Notes: a model not told the origin generated them from the letters alone. A DNA stretch of 47,767 nt from Rhodospirillales bacterium (GCA_020356105.1 CP070634.1:973198-1020964); one strand, 5' to 3'. Shown: positions 16,198-25,183, counted from the first letter of the stretch. Numbers and translations: made by a program.

Positions 16198-17663
16198 CGT
16201 TCGACCACGAGTTTGACTCTTGCGCCGGCGCGCAACGGTTCGCTCGCGCCGAGGCCGTTCATCACCCGGAACCGCTCCTGCTGCAGCGACTCGAACGGCG
16301 AACGCCGGGCCAGGCCGTACACGGTATCGCCGCTGCGCACTTCAACGACATTGAGCTGCCATGGGCGCACGGCCGAGACCTCCGCCCGGCTGATCGGACG
16401 GAAACTGAACACCGTTTCACGCAGCGCCGCCATCAGGGTGGACGCCGAGTCGCGAGGCGCCGCGCCGAGGAAGCGGTAGATCCGCCCCGCGTCGAACCGG
16501 ATCGCAACCAGCCCGAACTGCACCGTCCCGGATCGGACGGCGACGGTCGCCTCGGCGGTCGCGGCAGCCAAGCCGTTCACCGTGACCGGTCTCAGTCCTT
16601 CGAGCGTCAACTCGCGGGCCCAATCCTGCGCGATGTAGCTGGTCATCGGCCCGTCATACGGCTTTTCGGCCGCATCCAGCTGGATCAGCATCCTGGCGGG
16701 GCTGACCGCGATTGCGGCGTCCGGCAGGTTCTTGAGCTGGAAACCGCCGGGCACCTCGAAACGGTATCGTTCGATCGGATGTACGAACACCTGTCCCCGC
16801 ACCAGGCCATGGCGCGGTGAATCGCCGAAAATCATCGAGTCGATGCGGGCAAGATAAGTATCCGATCCCAACTTGCCGCGACCGGCCGCGGCCCCGGCAA
16901 GTTGCATGGCCCGATTGACCCGCTCGACCGTGCGCGGGTGGGTCGACATGATGTCACGCGCGTCCACCTCGTCGGGATCGCGCCCGGCGATCTTGGCCTC
17001 GAGGCGGCTGTTCTCACGCATTTTCGCAAGAAAGCTGGTCATCGCGCCGGCGTCGTACCCCGCGCGGGTGATGTAGCGCACGCCGAGTCGGTCCGCTTCC
17101 AGCTCCTGCTCGCGGGAAAACGGCTGCAGGAACGCGAGGCTGCCGACTCCGGCGACGATACTGCCCACGGTCTCGCTCCCGGTGACCGCGCCGAGCAGCC
17201 CGGCAACGCCGCCGACGATCATGCCCCGGCTGTACCGCTGCGCCGAATGGCGGGCCACCACATGGCCCAGCTCGTGCCCCAGCACCCCCGCGAGTTCGGC
17301 TTCGTCACTGGCCAGCGCCATCAGCCCGCGGGTGATGTAGACATACCCGCCCGGCAGGGCGAAGGCGTTGACGACCGGGCTGTCGAGTACCGTGAAGGTA
17401 TAGTTCTGATCGGGCAGTTCGGTGGTCTTGGCGAGCACACCGCCAATGGTGGCGACATATTGCGCGACCCGCGCATCGTCATAGACGCCGCCGAATTCCT
17501 TGATCACCTCGGGATGCATCTCGGCGCCCAGCTGACGTTCGTCCTGCAGCGACATCAGCATGAAATCCCGCTGCCCGGTTGCGGGGTTGACCGCGCAACC
17601 CGTCGCCCCTAGCGCAAGTGCCGAGCAGGACAAGCCGCAGAAATGTCGTCGCGTGAGTTCCAT
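16194..17663 (-). CDS. M48 family metalloprotease, Tat-type lipoprotein, paralogue of the next gene
   Basis: This 489-residue protein starts MELTRRHFCGLSCSALALGA, a twin-arginine-like signal followed by a lipobox at GATGC (Cys23). The M48 core has HELGH at 130-134 and the ELEADRLGVRYI helix. The C-terminus again carries a LysM-like segment (VEVRSGDTVYGLARRSPFES). The two paralogues have equal lengths and the same domain order, so they arose by tandem duplication. This copy has a Tat-like signal and the other a Sec-like one. An upstream frame start at 17714 is rejected because the twin-arginine signal begins at 17663. Confidence 0.87.
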   Translation of the reverse strand: MELTRRHFCGLSCSALALGATGCAVNPATGQRDFMLMSLQDERQLGAEMHPEVIKEFGGVYDDARVAQYVATIGGVLAKTTELPDQNYTFTVLDSPVVNAFALPGGYVYITRGLMALASDEAELAGVLGHELGHVVARHSAQRYSRGMIVGGVAGLLGAVTGSETVGSIVAGVGSLAFLQPFSREQELEADRLGVRYITRAGYDAGAMTSFLAKMRENSRLEAKIAGRDPDEVDARDIMSTHPRTVERVNRAMQLAGAAAGRGKLGSDTYLARIDSMIFGDSPRHGLVRGQVFVHPIERYRFEVPGGFQLKNLPDAAIAVSPARMLIQLDAAEKPYDGPMTSYIAQDWARELTLEGLRPVTVNGLAAATAEATVAVRSGTVQFGLVAIRFDAGRIYRFLGAAPRDSASTLMAALRETVFSFRPISRAEVSAVRPWQLNVVEVRSGDTVYGLARRSPFESLQQERFRVMNGLGASEPLRAGARVKLVVER

Positions 17664-17862
17664 CACCGTCCTTGGGGCGGCCTTGGCGACACCGCCTTCG
17701 CCATCCATTGCCATGCCGGCAAGACATCGCCGTCCCGTCGAAAAGATTCAAGGCGGAAAATACCGAAGGGAACGTTAATTTTCCGTCTTCCGCACGCAGT
17801 CTTGCGTTTCCGGGCCGCTGCGATACGCTCGCAGCAGTGCGAAAACATGCGAGAAGGCGCGG

Positions 17863-18672
17863 ATGGCGGCAATGCGCGTGATCCTCTTCGGAATTGCCGT
17901 GGCGGTACTGTTGATCCCGGTGGGTCGGCCGGCGTCGGCCGACCCCGATGCGGCGGTGCGCGGGCTCGCCGCGGGCGGGCAGGCGACGGTTTCCGAGGTC
18001 ATCGACGGCGATACCGTCTTGCTCGTCGATGGCCGCGAGGTGCGACTGGTCGGCATTCAAGCGCCCAAGCTGCCACTTGGCCGCACGACCTTCCGCAAGT
18101 GGCCACTCGCCGACCGGGCCCGGGCCGCCCTCGACCTGCTGACCCGCGATCGCAAGGTGTCGCTCTATTATGGAGGGCGGCGCACGGACCGGCATGGACG
18201 GCAGCTGGCCCACCTCGTGCTTGGGGACGGGCGCTGGATCCAGCGCGTCCTGCTGGAGGAAGGGCTTGCGCGCGTCTACAGCTTCGCCGACAACCGGGCG
18301 CTGATCGCGGAGATGCTTGCCGCGGAACGTGCCGCGCGGCAGGCGCAGGCCGGAATCTGGGCCGACAACTTCTATGCCATCCGGTCACCTCTGGCGTTGA
18401 CCTCTGATCTCGGCACGTTCCAGCTGGTCGAGGGTCGCATCGTCGATGCTGCCAGGGTGCGGGGCACGACCTACCTGAATTTCGGCGCCGATTGGCGGAC
18501 CGATTTTACGATCGTCGTGCGTTCCCGCAACCGCGCCGCCTTCGATGAGGACGGCGTGGACCTGCTGGCTCTGGAGGGCAGAACGGTGCGGGTGCGGGGT
18601 TGGATCGACAACCGCAACGGCCCGATGATCGACGTAACCCATCCCGAGCAGATCGAGGTTCTCGGCGACTAG
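17863..18672 (+). CDS. Secreted thermonuclease-like (SNase domain) protein
   Basis: This 269-residue protein has a signal peptide (ILFGIAVAVLLIPVGRPASA) and an SNase-like OB-fold at about residues 42-160 (VSEVIDGDTVLLVDG, VRLVGIQAPK, DRHGRQLAHLVLGDG, GLARVYSF). A C-terminal OB-like domain (about 185-268) follows. In staphylococcal nuclease the segment after the first arginine reads GxDAPE with a catalytic glutamate. Here it reads GIQAPKLPLG, so that glutamate is replaced by lysine. Hydrolysis may therefore be altered or lost, or another acidic residue may serve. The start at 17863 is the first ATG. An ATG three codons later is equally possible. Confidence 0.85.
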   Translation: MAAMRVILFGIAVAVLLIPVGRPASADPDAAVRGLAAGGQATVSEVIDGDTVLLVDGREVRLVGIQAPKLPLGRTTFRKWPLADRARAALDLLTRDRKVSLYYGGRRTDRHGRQLAHLVLGDGRWIQRVLLEEGLARVYSFADNRALIAEMLAAERAARQAQAGIWADNFYAIRSPLALTSDLGTFQLVEGRIVDAARVRGTTYLNFGADWRTDFTIVVRSRNRAAFDEDGVDLLALEGRTVRVRGWIDNRNGPMIDVTHPEQIEVLGD

Positions 18673-18760
18673 CCAGGCGATGCGGGAGCCGTTCGCGCGA
18701 CCCGCGCGGTCCAGCTTCGGGTTCAGGGGGCAGCGTAATGCGGCGAACGATGGCCGCGGC

Positions 18761-18789
18761 TGGAACGCCTGCCAACTTTGCGCTATACA
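18761..18789 (+). promoter_or_regulatory. Candidate promoter of tRNA-Arg
   Basis: TATACA at 18784-18789 lies ten bases before the tRNA 5' end, as expected for a tRNA promoter. The -35 position 17 bases upstream (TGGAAC at 18761-18766) matches the consensus only weakly. Confidence 0.4.
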
Positions 18790-18798
18790 GGCCGCGAC

Positions 18799-18875
18799 GC
18801 GCCCGTAGCTCAGCCGGATAGAGCACAGGATTCCTAATCCTGGGGTCGCAGGTTCGAATCCTGCCGGGCGCGCCA
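18799..18875 (+). tRNA. tRNA-Arg (anticodon CCU)
   Basis: The cloverleaf folds cleanly. The acceptor arms GCGCCCG (18799-18805) and CGGGCGC (18865-18871) pair fully, followed by discriminator G and an encoded CCA at 18873-18875. The D arm starts TAGCTCAGCCGGATAGAGCA. The anticodon stem CAGGA/TCCTG encloses loop TTCCTAA, giving anticodon CCT. The T arm GCAGG-TTCGAAT-CCTGC is standard. It decodes AGG codons. No integrase or attachment-site duplication was seen next to it. Minus-strand frames crossing it (CDPRIRNPVLYPAELRAR-like) are the well-known spurious translation of tRNA genes. Confidence 0.97.
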
Positions 18876-18942
18876 GTTCCGACACCGCCTCGTCGGCCGG
18901 GCCGCCCTGCGCGCCGGCCGCCACCGGCGCGGTACGACGATG

Positions 18943-19605
18943 CTAGATTCCGAGCAGCGGCTGCACGATCCGGGCGGTGACGCTGGAAAAACGCAACGGC
19001 GCGTCGGTCACGGCAAGGCAGATGCAATCCTCGCCCGGCGCCGCATGCGGCCGATGCTCGAGGCTGTCGTCCGCCTCCTGAAAATCGCCCCGCTTATACT
19101 CACCGGTGGCATCGGAGAACGCGCCGCGCAGCACCAGGGTCAATTCCAGCCCGCGGTGCGAGTGCTCCGGCACCGGCCGGCCCGCCGGAATCCGCAAGAG
19201 GCGCACCGATGTGCGGCGATCCTCCATCGCGACCGGAACCTGGAAGGCCCCGAGACCAAGCCGGCGCCACTCGAGATCGCCGGCATCGCCACCAAGATAT
19301 CCGCGCAGCGGCTGTGGCAGGACAGGCTCCGCCCCGCGCGGGATCTCCGCGACGGGCGCTGCGGCCGGCTCCTGCGGCTCGGCATCGAGCCGCGCCATGA
19401 CGATGTCCAGCGCATCGTCGCCGATCGGTGCGGGCGCCACCGACGTCAGGAAGCCGCCGCCCAGCGTTTCCATGCCCGCGACCGCGCGCCGACAGGCGGG
19501 GCACAGCGCCAGATGCGTTGCGATCGCGAGACTCCAGCCCTCGCCCAATGCGCCGGACGCATAGTCGAGCAGCAATTCGTCGCTCGGATGATGATGTATC
19601 TTCAT
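18943..19605 (-). CDS. chrR: ChrR family anti-sigma factor with cupin domain
   Basis: This 220-residue protein has an N-terminal zinc anti-sigma domain with His6, His31, Cys35 and Cys38 (HLALCPACRR), which binds and inactivates the sigma factor. The C-terminal cupin (about residues 110-205) carries a metal site of the form HxHxxxE at 148-154 (PEHSHRGLELTLVLRG) with a later histidine. This architecture is that of Rhodobacter ChrR, which releases RpoE on exposure to singlet oxygen through its cupin. The ATG at 19605 overlaps the rpoE stop as ATGA, so the two are made in a coupled way. Confidence 0.93.
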   Translation of the reverse strand: MKIHHHPSDELLLDYASGALGEGWSLAIATHLALCPACRRAVAGMETLGGGFLTSVAPAPIGDDALDIVMARLDAEPQEPAAAPVAEIPRGAEPVLPQPLRGYLGGDAGDLEWRRLGLGAFQVPVAMEDRRTSVRLLRIPAGRPVPEHSHRGLELTLVLRGAFSDATGEYKRGDFQEADDSLEHRPHAAPGEDCICLAVTDAPLRFSSVTARIVQPLLGI

Positions 19606-20174
19606 TCTCTTTCTCCAACCTCCGCCCGCACGCGCTTCAGCGCCAGTCTGATGCGGGACTTCACGGTACCAAGCGGGATGCCGAGCCGTTCGGCGGCCTC
19701 GGCATGCGTGATGTCCTCCATGAACACCAGGCGCAGGACCTCCTGCTGTTCCGCCGGCAGCTCCGCCACGGCCGCCCTCAGCCGCTCCGCCTCCTGCTCA
19801 TGCGAAATCCGTTCATGAGCCAGGGGTTCCGGATCCGACACCATCGCCGGATCGTTCATATCCGGCTCCGGACGCCGCGCCCTGCGCAGCATGTCAATCC
19901 GCATGTTCCGTGCGATCGTGAACACCCATGTCGAAGCCGAAGCCTTTGCCGCGTCGAATTGCGCCGCCTTGCGCCAAACGTTGACCATCGTCTCCTGCAC
20001 GACCTCTTCCGCTGTTCCCGCGTCGGCCTGCTGGCTCATGACGAAGGCCTTCAGCCGCGGCGCGAAATGTCCGAACAACGCCCGAAATGCCTGCCGATCA
20101 CGCTGTTCCGCGACCGCCAACAGTAGCTGGTTCAACTGCTCCGTCTCGGTGCGTCCCGGCTCGAAACTGCTCAT
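19602..20174 (-). CDS. rpoE: ECF sigma factor of the RpoE/ECF11 type
   Basis: This 190-residue protein has the sigma region 2 signature (STWVFTIARNMRIDMLRRAR) and region 4 (HAEAAERLGIPLGTVKSRIR), with the short linker of ECF factors. Its genetic pairing with a zinc/cupin ChrR anti-sigma factor marks it as the ECF11-type singlet-oxygen responder. The ATG at 20174 is chosen because the upstream extension to 20396 runs through the divergent promoter region and lacks family similarity. Downstream genes on the other strand are the likely direct targets. A good autoregulated promoter of the RpoE type was not found in front of rpoE itself (only an AGATCC with a poor -10). Confidence 0.93.
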   Translation of the reverse strand: MSSFEPGRTETEQLNQLLLAVAEQRDRQAFRALFGHFAPRLKAFVMSQQADAGTAEEVVQETMVNVWRKAAQFDAAKASASTWVFTIARNMRIDMLRRARRPEPDMNDPAMVSDPEPLAHERISHEQEAERLRAAVAELPAEQQEVLRLVFMEDITHAEAAERLGIPLGTVKSRIRLALKRVRAEVGERE

Positions 20175-20365
20175 CGTAGGCTCAACCTTGCCCGCTGACC
20201 GTTGAGGATCCAGCCCGCGCCGTCGCGCGATCGAAGTTGATTTTCGCACAGCCGGCAGCGGCGAAGCTCGAAACCGTCTGACGTGACCAACCTGCTCCAT
20301 GCTTCGAATACGCGGCGCGGTGCCTCTTGGATCTCCGGTGACGGAATTTTTTTTCAGCGCGCCTG

Positions 20366-20394
20366 TGATCCATCGCACCAACCGGGCCGTAAAC
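20366..20394 (+). promoter_or_regulatory. Candidate RpoE (ECF11) promoter of the fatty-acid operon
   Basis: TGATCC at 20366-20371 is an exact match to the published RpoE -35 element. After exactly 18 bases TAAAC at 20390-20394 matches the -10 element (TAAGA-like) in its first three bases and in base type at the fourth. The position, about 65 bases before the amine oxidase start and divergent from rpoE-chrR, is where this promoter is found in Rhodobacter. Confidence 0.65.
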
Positions 20395-20457
20395 ATTATT
20401 CAAACAGGGCGGCCGCTGGCCGGCACGCTTACTCGATCCTTACCGGAAAGTGCGCAA

Positions 20458-21810
20458 ATGGACCAGACCCACCTCTCTTCCGACCGTCGCCTGAGCATCG
20501 CGATCATTGGCACCGGCATCGCAGGCATGTCGGCGGCCTGGCTCCTCAATCAGCGCCATCGCATCACCGTTTACGAGAAAAATGCATGGATTGGTGGGCA
20601 CTCAAACACCGTCGACGCGCCGCTCGACTCGGGCGTCATCCCCGTCGATACCGGTTTCATCGTGTACAACGACGTCAACTACCCGAACTTGACCGCGCTG
20701 TTCGATTTTCTCGACGTGCCGACCAGGGACAGCAACATGTCCTTCGCGGCGTCGCTGGGCGGCGGTGCGCTGGAGTACGCCGGCACCGACCTGAACGGTC
20801 TCTTCGGCCAGCGCGCGAACGCGCTGAGGCCGCGGTTCTGGTTGATGGTGTCAGACCTGCTGCGGTTCTACCGCGAGGCGCCTGGCTTTCTAAGCGATCC
20901 CGAGGCGGACGAGGTAAGTCTCGGGGCCTTCCTGCGCACGCGAGGCTTCAGCCACACCTTCATCAATTCACACATCCTGCCGATGGGCGCGGCGATCTGG
21001 TCGACGACGCCACGCGAGATGCTGGATTATCCGGCGGCGGCCTTCATCCGTTTTTTCCAGCATCACGGGCTGCTGCGTCTGACCGACCGGCCACAATGGC
21101 GGACCGTCGTCGGCGGTAGCCGCGAGTATGTGCGGCGGCTCACAGCGAGCTATCGCGATGCCATCCGGTTCGGCGGCGTACGGTCGGTGCGGCGCATCGC
21201 CAACAAAGTCTTGGTCGAGGGTCAAGACGGCCAGTCCTGCGCATATGACCATGTCGTCATTGCCGCACACGCCGATGAGGCGTTCCGCCTGCTTTCGGAT
21301 CCCGATCCGATGGAAGCAAGCCTCATGGGACAGTGGCGTTACACGCGCAACCGGGCCGTTCTCCATAGCGATCCCGGGCTGATGCCGAGGCGGCGCCGTG
21401 TCTGGTCGAGCTGGAATTTCATCGGCGGCCGCGGCGAACGCGAGAATGAGAATCTTTGCGTTACTTACTGGATGAACCGTCTCCAGTCGCTTGACCCGCG
21501 CTATCCGCTGTTCGTGACTCTCAACCCCGTGCGTGAGCCGGCGCCGGGCACCGTGATCCGCGAGTTCGAGTACACGCATCCCTATTTCGACCGTGCCGCC
21601 CTGGCGGCACAGAACCAGCTGTGGTCGCTGCAGGGCCACCGCCGGACCTGGTACTGCGGCAGCTATTTCGGTTACGGCTTTCATGAGGATGCCCTGCAAG
21701 CGGGTCTGGCCGTCGCCGAGCAGCTCGGCGAGGTGCGGCGACCCTGGAACGTCAAGGGTGAAAGCGATAGGATCAATCTGTTGTCCCAAGCGCGGGCGCC
21801 GGCAGCATGA
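20458..21810 (+). CDS. FAD-dependent amine oxidase-like protein (UfaD / CFA-operon type)
   Basis: This 450-residue flavoprotein has an N-terminal dinucleotide-binding motif (IAIIGTGIAGMSAAWLL at about 14-30, then VYEKNAWIGGHSNTV) and a C-terminal FAD contact (WYCGSYFGYGFHEDAL). It belongs to the amine-oxidase-like family encoded beside cyclopropane-fatty-acid synthases. As I recall, the Rhodobacter homologue in the RpoE regulon (UfaD) desaturates methylated fatty acids on the way to furan fatty acids, which scavenge singlet oxygen. The ATG at 20458 follows a GGAAAG Shine-Dalgarno sequence. It overlaps the next gene as ATGA. A frame reaching 20299 runs through the promoter and is rejected. Confidence 0.85.
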   Translation: MDQTHLSSDRRLSIAIIGTGIAGMSAAWLLNQRHRITVYEKNAWIGGHSNTVDAPLDSGVIPVDTGFIVYNDVNYPNLTALFDFLDVPTRDSNMSFAASLGGGALEYAGTDLNGLFGQRANALRPRFWLMVSDLLRFYREAPGFLSDPEADEVSLGAFLRTRGFSHTFINSHILPMGAAIWSTTPREMLDYPAAAFIRFFQHHGLLRLTDRPQWRTVVGGSREYVRRLTASYRDAIRFGGVRSVRRIANKVLVEGQDGQSCAYDHVVIAAHADEAFRLLSDPDPMEASLMGQWRYTRNRAVLHSDPGLMPRRRRVWSSWNFIGGRGERENENLCVTYWMNRLQSLDPRYPLFVTLNPVREPAPGTVIREFEYTHPYFDRAALAAQNQLWSLQGHRRTWYCGSYFGYGFHEDALQAGLAVAEQLGEVRRPWNVKGESDRINLLSQARAPAA

Positions 21811-22598
21811 CGATTCGATCGGCCATCTATCGCGGAACGGTCGGCCACGAGCGAGTTCGCCCGCGGCACCACCGCCTGCGCTACGAGGTGTTCAGCCTGC
21901 TGCTGGACCTCGATGAACTCCCGAAGCTGGACCGGCGGCTGCGGCTGTTCGGATACAATCGGCGCGCGGTCATGTCGTTCAATGATCGAGACCACGGTCC
22001 GACTGACGGCCAGCCGCTTCGGCCATGGGTCGAGGCGCGCCTTCGGGATGCCGGCATCGCAGGCGACGGCGGCCCGATACGCCTGCTCTGCTATCCCCGG
22101 GTACTGGGCTACGTCTTCAACCCGCTCAGCGTCTATTTCTGCTATCGCCGCACCGGAGAACTCGCGGCGATTCTCTACGAAGTGTGCAACACCTACTCCG
22201 AGCGCCACACCTACGTCATTCCGGTATCAGACGGTGGCCGTGCCGTCGTGCGACAAAGCTGCGGGAAGTCGCTCTACGTCTCGCCGTTCATCGGTATGGA
22301 TGCCGAATACCATTTCCGGATCGTTCCGCCCGGCGACGCCGTCAACGTCGTGATCCGGCAAGAGGACGCCGAAGGGCTGCTTCTGGCCGCCTATTTCAAG
22401 GGGACGCGAGAGCCGCTGTCCGACGGGACGTTGGCTCGGGCCTTTTTGCGTTTTCCGTTCCTGACTGTGAAGATCATTGCCGCCATCCACTGGCAGGCGC
22501 TGTTGCTCTGGGCGAAGGGGTTTCGCGTGTTCTCGCACACGCCCGCCGCCGCACCGGTGCAGAGCAGCGTTGCAGAATCGCAATCGCATCGCGTCTGA
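21807..22598 (+). CDS. DUF1365 family protein
   Basis: This 263-residue protein has family features near its start (IYRGTVGHERVRP, then YEVFSLLLDLDELP) and the motif RVLGYVFNPLSVYFCYR in the middle. DUF1365 has no assigned activity but is consistently encoded between the FAD protein and the methyltransferase in fatty-acid modification operons, so a supporting role there is likely. It is translationally coupled to the FAD protein by the ATGA overlap at 21807-21810. The methyltransferase gene follows after 12 bases. Confidence 0.9.
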   Translation: MTIRSAIYRGTVGHERVRPRHHRLRYEVFSLLLDLDELPKLDRRLRLFGYNRRAVMSFNDRDHGPTDGQPLRPWVEARLRDAGIAGDGGPIRLLCYPRVLGYVFNPLSVYFCYRRTGELAAILYEVCNTYSERHTYVIPVSDGGRAVVRQSCGKSLYVSPFIGMDAEYHFRIVPPGDAVNVVIRQEDAEGLLLAAYFKGTREPLSDGTLARAFLRFPFLTVKIIAAIHWQALLLWAKGFRVFSHTPAAAPVQSSVAESQSHRV

Positions 22599-22610
22599 GA
22601 CAGGAAAAGC

Positions 22611-23843
22611 ATGAAGAACACTCTGATGACCTCGGTAGGTTCCGCCAGCACCGACGCCGTTGCCGCGCGCCCGGGGCTGCGCGAACAGCTGCTGCTGCGG
22701 TGGTTTCGCCGGATCCGGCACGGTCGGCTGACCGTCGAGTTTCCGTCCGGCCGGCGGATGACGTTCGGGGGCACCGAGCCGGGACCGCAGGCGATTCTTC
22801 AAATAAATGACAATCGCCTGGTTTCGCGCCTGATCCTGTCCGGCGACTTGGGGCTGGCGGACGGGTATTTGGAGGGCGAGTGGGAGACGCCGGATCTCAC
22901 TGCTCTCCTGAAGCTCGGAGGCCTGAACCTCGAGCCGCTCTCGCAGATGCTCCGCTCGTCGCGGCTGATCCGAATCGTGAATCGAATACGACATGCCCGT
23001 CGGGCCAACACGAAGCGGGGCAGTCGTCGCAACATCGCCGCGCATTACGATCTGGGCAACACCTTCTACGGTCACTGGCTGGACGAGACGATGTCCTATT
23101 CGTCCGCGCTGTTCGAGGATATGCAGGAATCCCATGCGCGGGCGCAGAAGCGGAAATACCGGCGGCTGGCCCGCGCCCTTGATCTGAGACCCGGTGATCA
23201 GGTCCTGGAGATCGGATGTGGCTGGGGCGGTTTCGCGGAGATCGCCGCGTCCGAATTCGGATGCGAGGTGGTCGGCATAACCCTGTCGGTCGAACAGGCC
23301 GAATTCGCCAGATCGAGAATGGCGCGGGCCGGCCTCGCCGACAGGGTCGAGATCCGGTTGCAGGATTATCGCGATGTGGCGGGGAAATTCGACAAGATCG
23401 CCTCGATCGAGATGTTCGAGGCGGTCGGCGAGGAAAACTGGGCCGCGTATTTCGCGGTGGTCAAGCGGTGCCTGAAACCGAGCGGCAAAGCGGCCCTTCA
23501 GGTCATAACGATCGCCGATGAGGCGTACGAGACGTACCGACAAAAACCTGACTTCATCCAGCTGTACGTCTTTCCGGGAGGCATGCTGCCCTGCCCTTCG
23601 GCCTTCGAGCGGGCCGTCGGCAACGCCGGCCTGAAGCTGACGGATCGTTTCTATTTCGGGCCGTCCTACGCGGAGTCCTTGCGCCGCTGGCACACGGCTT
23701 TCCGCGAGGCCTGGCCGCATATTCGGCGGCTTGGCTTCGACCAACGTTTCTTTCGTCTGTGGCGATACTATCTTTGCTATTGCGAGGTCGGCTTCGACCT
23801 CGGCCGGATCGACGTTGGCCAGTTCGTCGTCGAGCGTCCATGA
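22611..23843 (+). CDS. Cyclopropane-fatty-acyl-phospholipid synthase family methyltransferase
   Basis: This 410-residue protein has a CFA-synthase-like N-terminal domain and a SAM-binding core. Motifs visible are the YDLGNTFYGHWLDETMSYS segment (about residues 145-163), SAM motif I LEIGCGWGGF (about 200-209), FDKIASIEMFEAVG, IQLYVFPGGMLPC and YYLCYCEVGFDLG. Members methylate or cyclopropanate unsaturated acyl chains in phospholipids. In furan fatty-acid formation a relative (UfaM) adds the methyl group, so either product is possible here. An AGGAAAA Shine-Dalgarno sequence supports the ATG at 22611. It overlaps the transporter gene by four bases. Confidence 0.9.
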   Translation: MKNTLMTSVGSASTDAVAARPGLREQLLLRWFRRIRHGRLTVEFPSGRRMTFGGTEPGPQAILQINDNRLVSRLILSGDLGLADGYLEGEWETPDLTALLKLGGLNLEPLSQMLRSSRLIRIVNRIRHARRANTKRGSRRNIAAHYDLGNTFYGHWLDETMSYSSALFEDMQESHARAQKRKYRRLARALDLRPGDQVLEIGCGWGGFAEIAASEFGCEVVGITLSVEQAEFARSRMARAGLADRVEIRLQDYRDVAGKFDKIASIEMFEAVGEENWAAYFAVVKRCLKPSGKAALQVITIADEAYETYRQKPDFIQLYVFPGGMLPCPSAFERAVGNAGLKLTDRFYFGPSYAESLRRWHTAFREAWPHIRRLGFDQRFFRLWRYYLCYCEVGFDLGRIDVGQFVVERP

Positions 23844-25183
23844 GCGAACCAGCCCGCGTCAGGTTGCCCAAACCGACGCTTCTCAGTTACGCGCTGCCGG
23901 CGCTCGTGCTGGCGCTGCCGACCATCCCGGTCTACATCCATCTGCCGGCGCTCTACGGTGTCGAGCTTGGACTTGGCCTCGCGGCAACCGGCGTCGTCCT
24001 GCTGGTCGCGCGTATCTTCGATACCGTGACCGATCCGCTTATCGGAGTGTTGAGCGACCGCTTCGGCATCGGCGGCAACCGGCGCAAGCCGTGGATCGCT
24101 GCCGGCGCCGTGGTCGCCGGGCTCGGCCTGTTCAAGATCCTCAACCCACCGGAGGTCGTCGGCGGCGAATACCTGCTCGGCTGGTCGCTCGTACTCTATG
24201 CGGGCTGGACCATGGTGGCGGTTCCCTATCTTGCATGGGGCGCGGAGCTGAGCCCCGACTACAATGAACGCACCCGGATCACCGCCTGGCGCGAAGGCCT
24301 GATGGTTCTGGGAATCGTCGGGGCCGGTGTCGCCCACGCCGTCGTCGTGCAGCTCGACGGCAGCGAGCGGGACGCGGTCGGGAGCATGGCGTGGATCGCC
24401 ATCATCCTCGGGATACTGGTCATTCCGCTGCTGCTGTGGAAGGTCCCCGACGTCTCGCCGCCGCGCAAAGAGGCCGCGATGTCGCTCCGGAGGATGCGCG
24501 AGGGCGCGGCGCTGTTGCTGACCAACGGGCCGTTTCTGCGGCTCCTCTCGGCCTGGTTCCTGAACGGGCTGGCCAATGGCATACCGGCGGCCCTGTTCAT
24601 CATCTATCTCGAGCACGGGCTTGGCGCGGATGCCGCGCAGCGCTCGCTGTTCGTGCTGGTCTACTTTCTTTCCGCGATCCTGGCGATCTCGCTGTGGCTG
24701 CCGCTCAGCCGCCGGTTCGGCAAGCATCGGGTCTGGTGCTGGACGATGGCCGCGGCGTGCCTGGCGTTCGCCGCCGTGCCGCTGATTCCCCAGGGCGCGT
24801 TCGTTGCCTTCGGCATCGTATGCGTGATCACCGGCGTCGCGCTCGGCGCGGATCTGGTTCTGCCACCGGCGATCCAGGCCGATGTCATCGATTACGACCG
24901 ACTGCGCTCGGGCCGCAGCCGCGCGGGACTGCAGTTCGCGCTCTGGAGCATGAGCACGAAGCTGGCCCTCGCGGCCGCCGTCGGGCTCGCCCTGCCGGCC
25001 CTCGAGGCAACCGGATTCGATCCCGTCGCTCCCGATGCCGGGGGAATCCGCATGCTTGCTGTGATCTATGCGCTGGTTCCCGTCGTAATAAAGACAGCAG
25101 CGATCGCGGTCATATGGCGATTCCCGCTGACCGCCGAGAAGCATGCGGTGATCCGGCGCAGACTGGACCGATCGACTGCTTGA
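23840..25183 (+). CDS. MFS/GPH family transporter
   Basis: This 447-residue protein has about twelve membrane helices in two halves. A loop with DTVTDPLIGVLSDRF follows the second helix, as in the glycoside-pentoside-hexuronide:cation (GPH) branch. A second motif WYLAW-like segment (VPYLAWGAELSPDYNERTR) supports that branch. The substrate is not sugar by necessity, since members encoded beside cyclopropane synthases are conserved with lipid modification. It may move a lipid precursor. The ATG at 23840 overlaps the methyltransferase stop. A longer frame to 23759 is not needed. Confidence 0.85.
   Translation: MSEPARVRLPKPTLLSYALPALVLALPTIPVYIHLPALYGVELGLGLAATGVVLLVARIFDTVTDPLIGVLSDRFGIGGNRRKPWIAAGAVVAGLGLFKILNPPEVVGGEYLLGWSLVLYAGWTMVAVPYLAWGAELSPDYNERTRITAWREGLMVLGIVGAGVAHAVVVQLDGSERDAVGSMAWIAIILGILVIPLLLWKVPDVSPPRKEAAMSLRRMREGAALLLTNGPFLRLLSAWFLNGLANGIPAALFIIYLEHGLGADAAQRSLFVLVYFLSAILAISLWLPLSRRFGKHRVWCWTMAAACLAFAAVPLIPQGAFVAFGIVCVITGVALGADLVLPPAIQADVIDYDRLRSGRSRAGLQFALWSMSTKLALAAAVGLALPALEATGFDPVAPDAGGIRMLAVIYALVPVVIKTAAIAVIWRFPLTAEKHAVIRRRLDRSTA

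Noticed and set aside
18799-18875. tRNA-Arg as an integration site
   Set aside because: There is no integrase, no duplicated 3' end of the tRNA in the flanks, and housekeeping-like genes continue on both sides.
18385-19027. Minus-strand frames over the tRNA gene (CDPRIRNPVLYPAELRAR-like)
   Set aside because: They are a known artefact of translating tRNA genes in reverse. The cloverleaf is clear.
20175-20396. N-terminal extension of RpoE and an AGATCC-N18-TATTC promoter for it
   Set aside because: The extension lacks family similarity and covers the divergent promoter. The -10 of the candidate promoter does not match.
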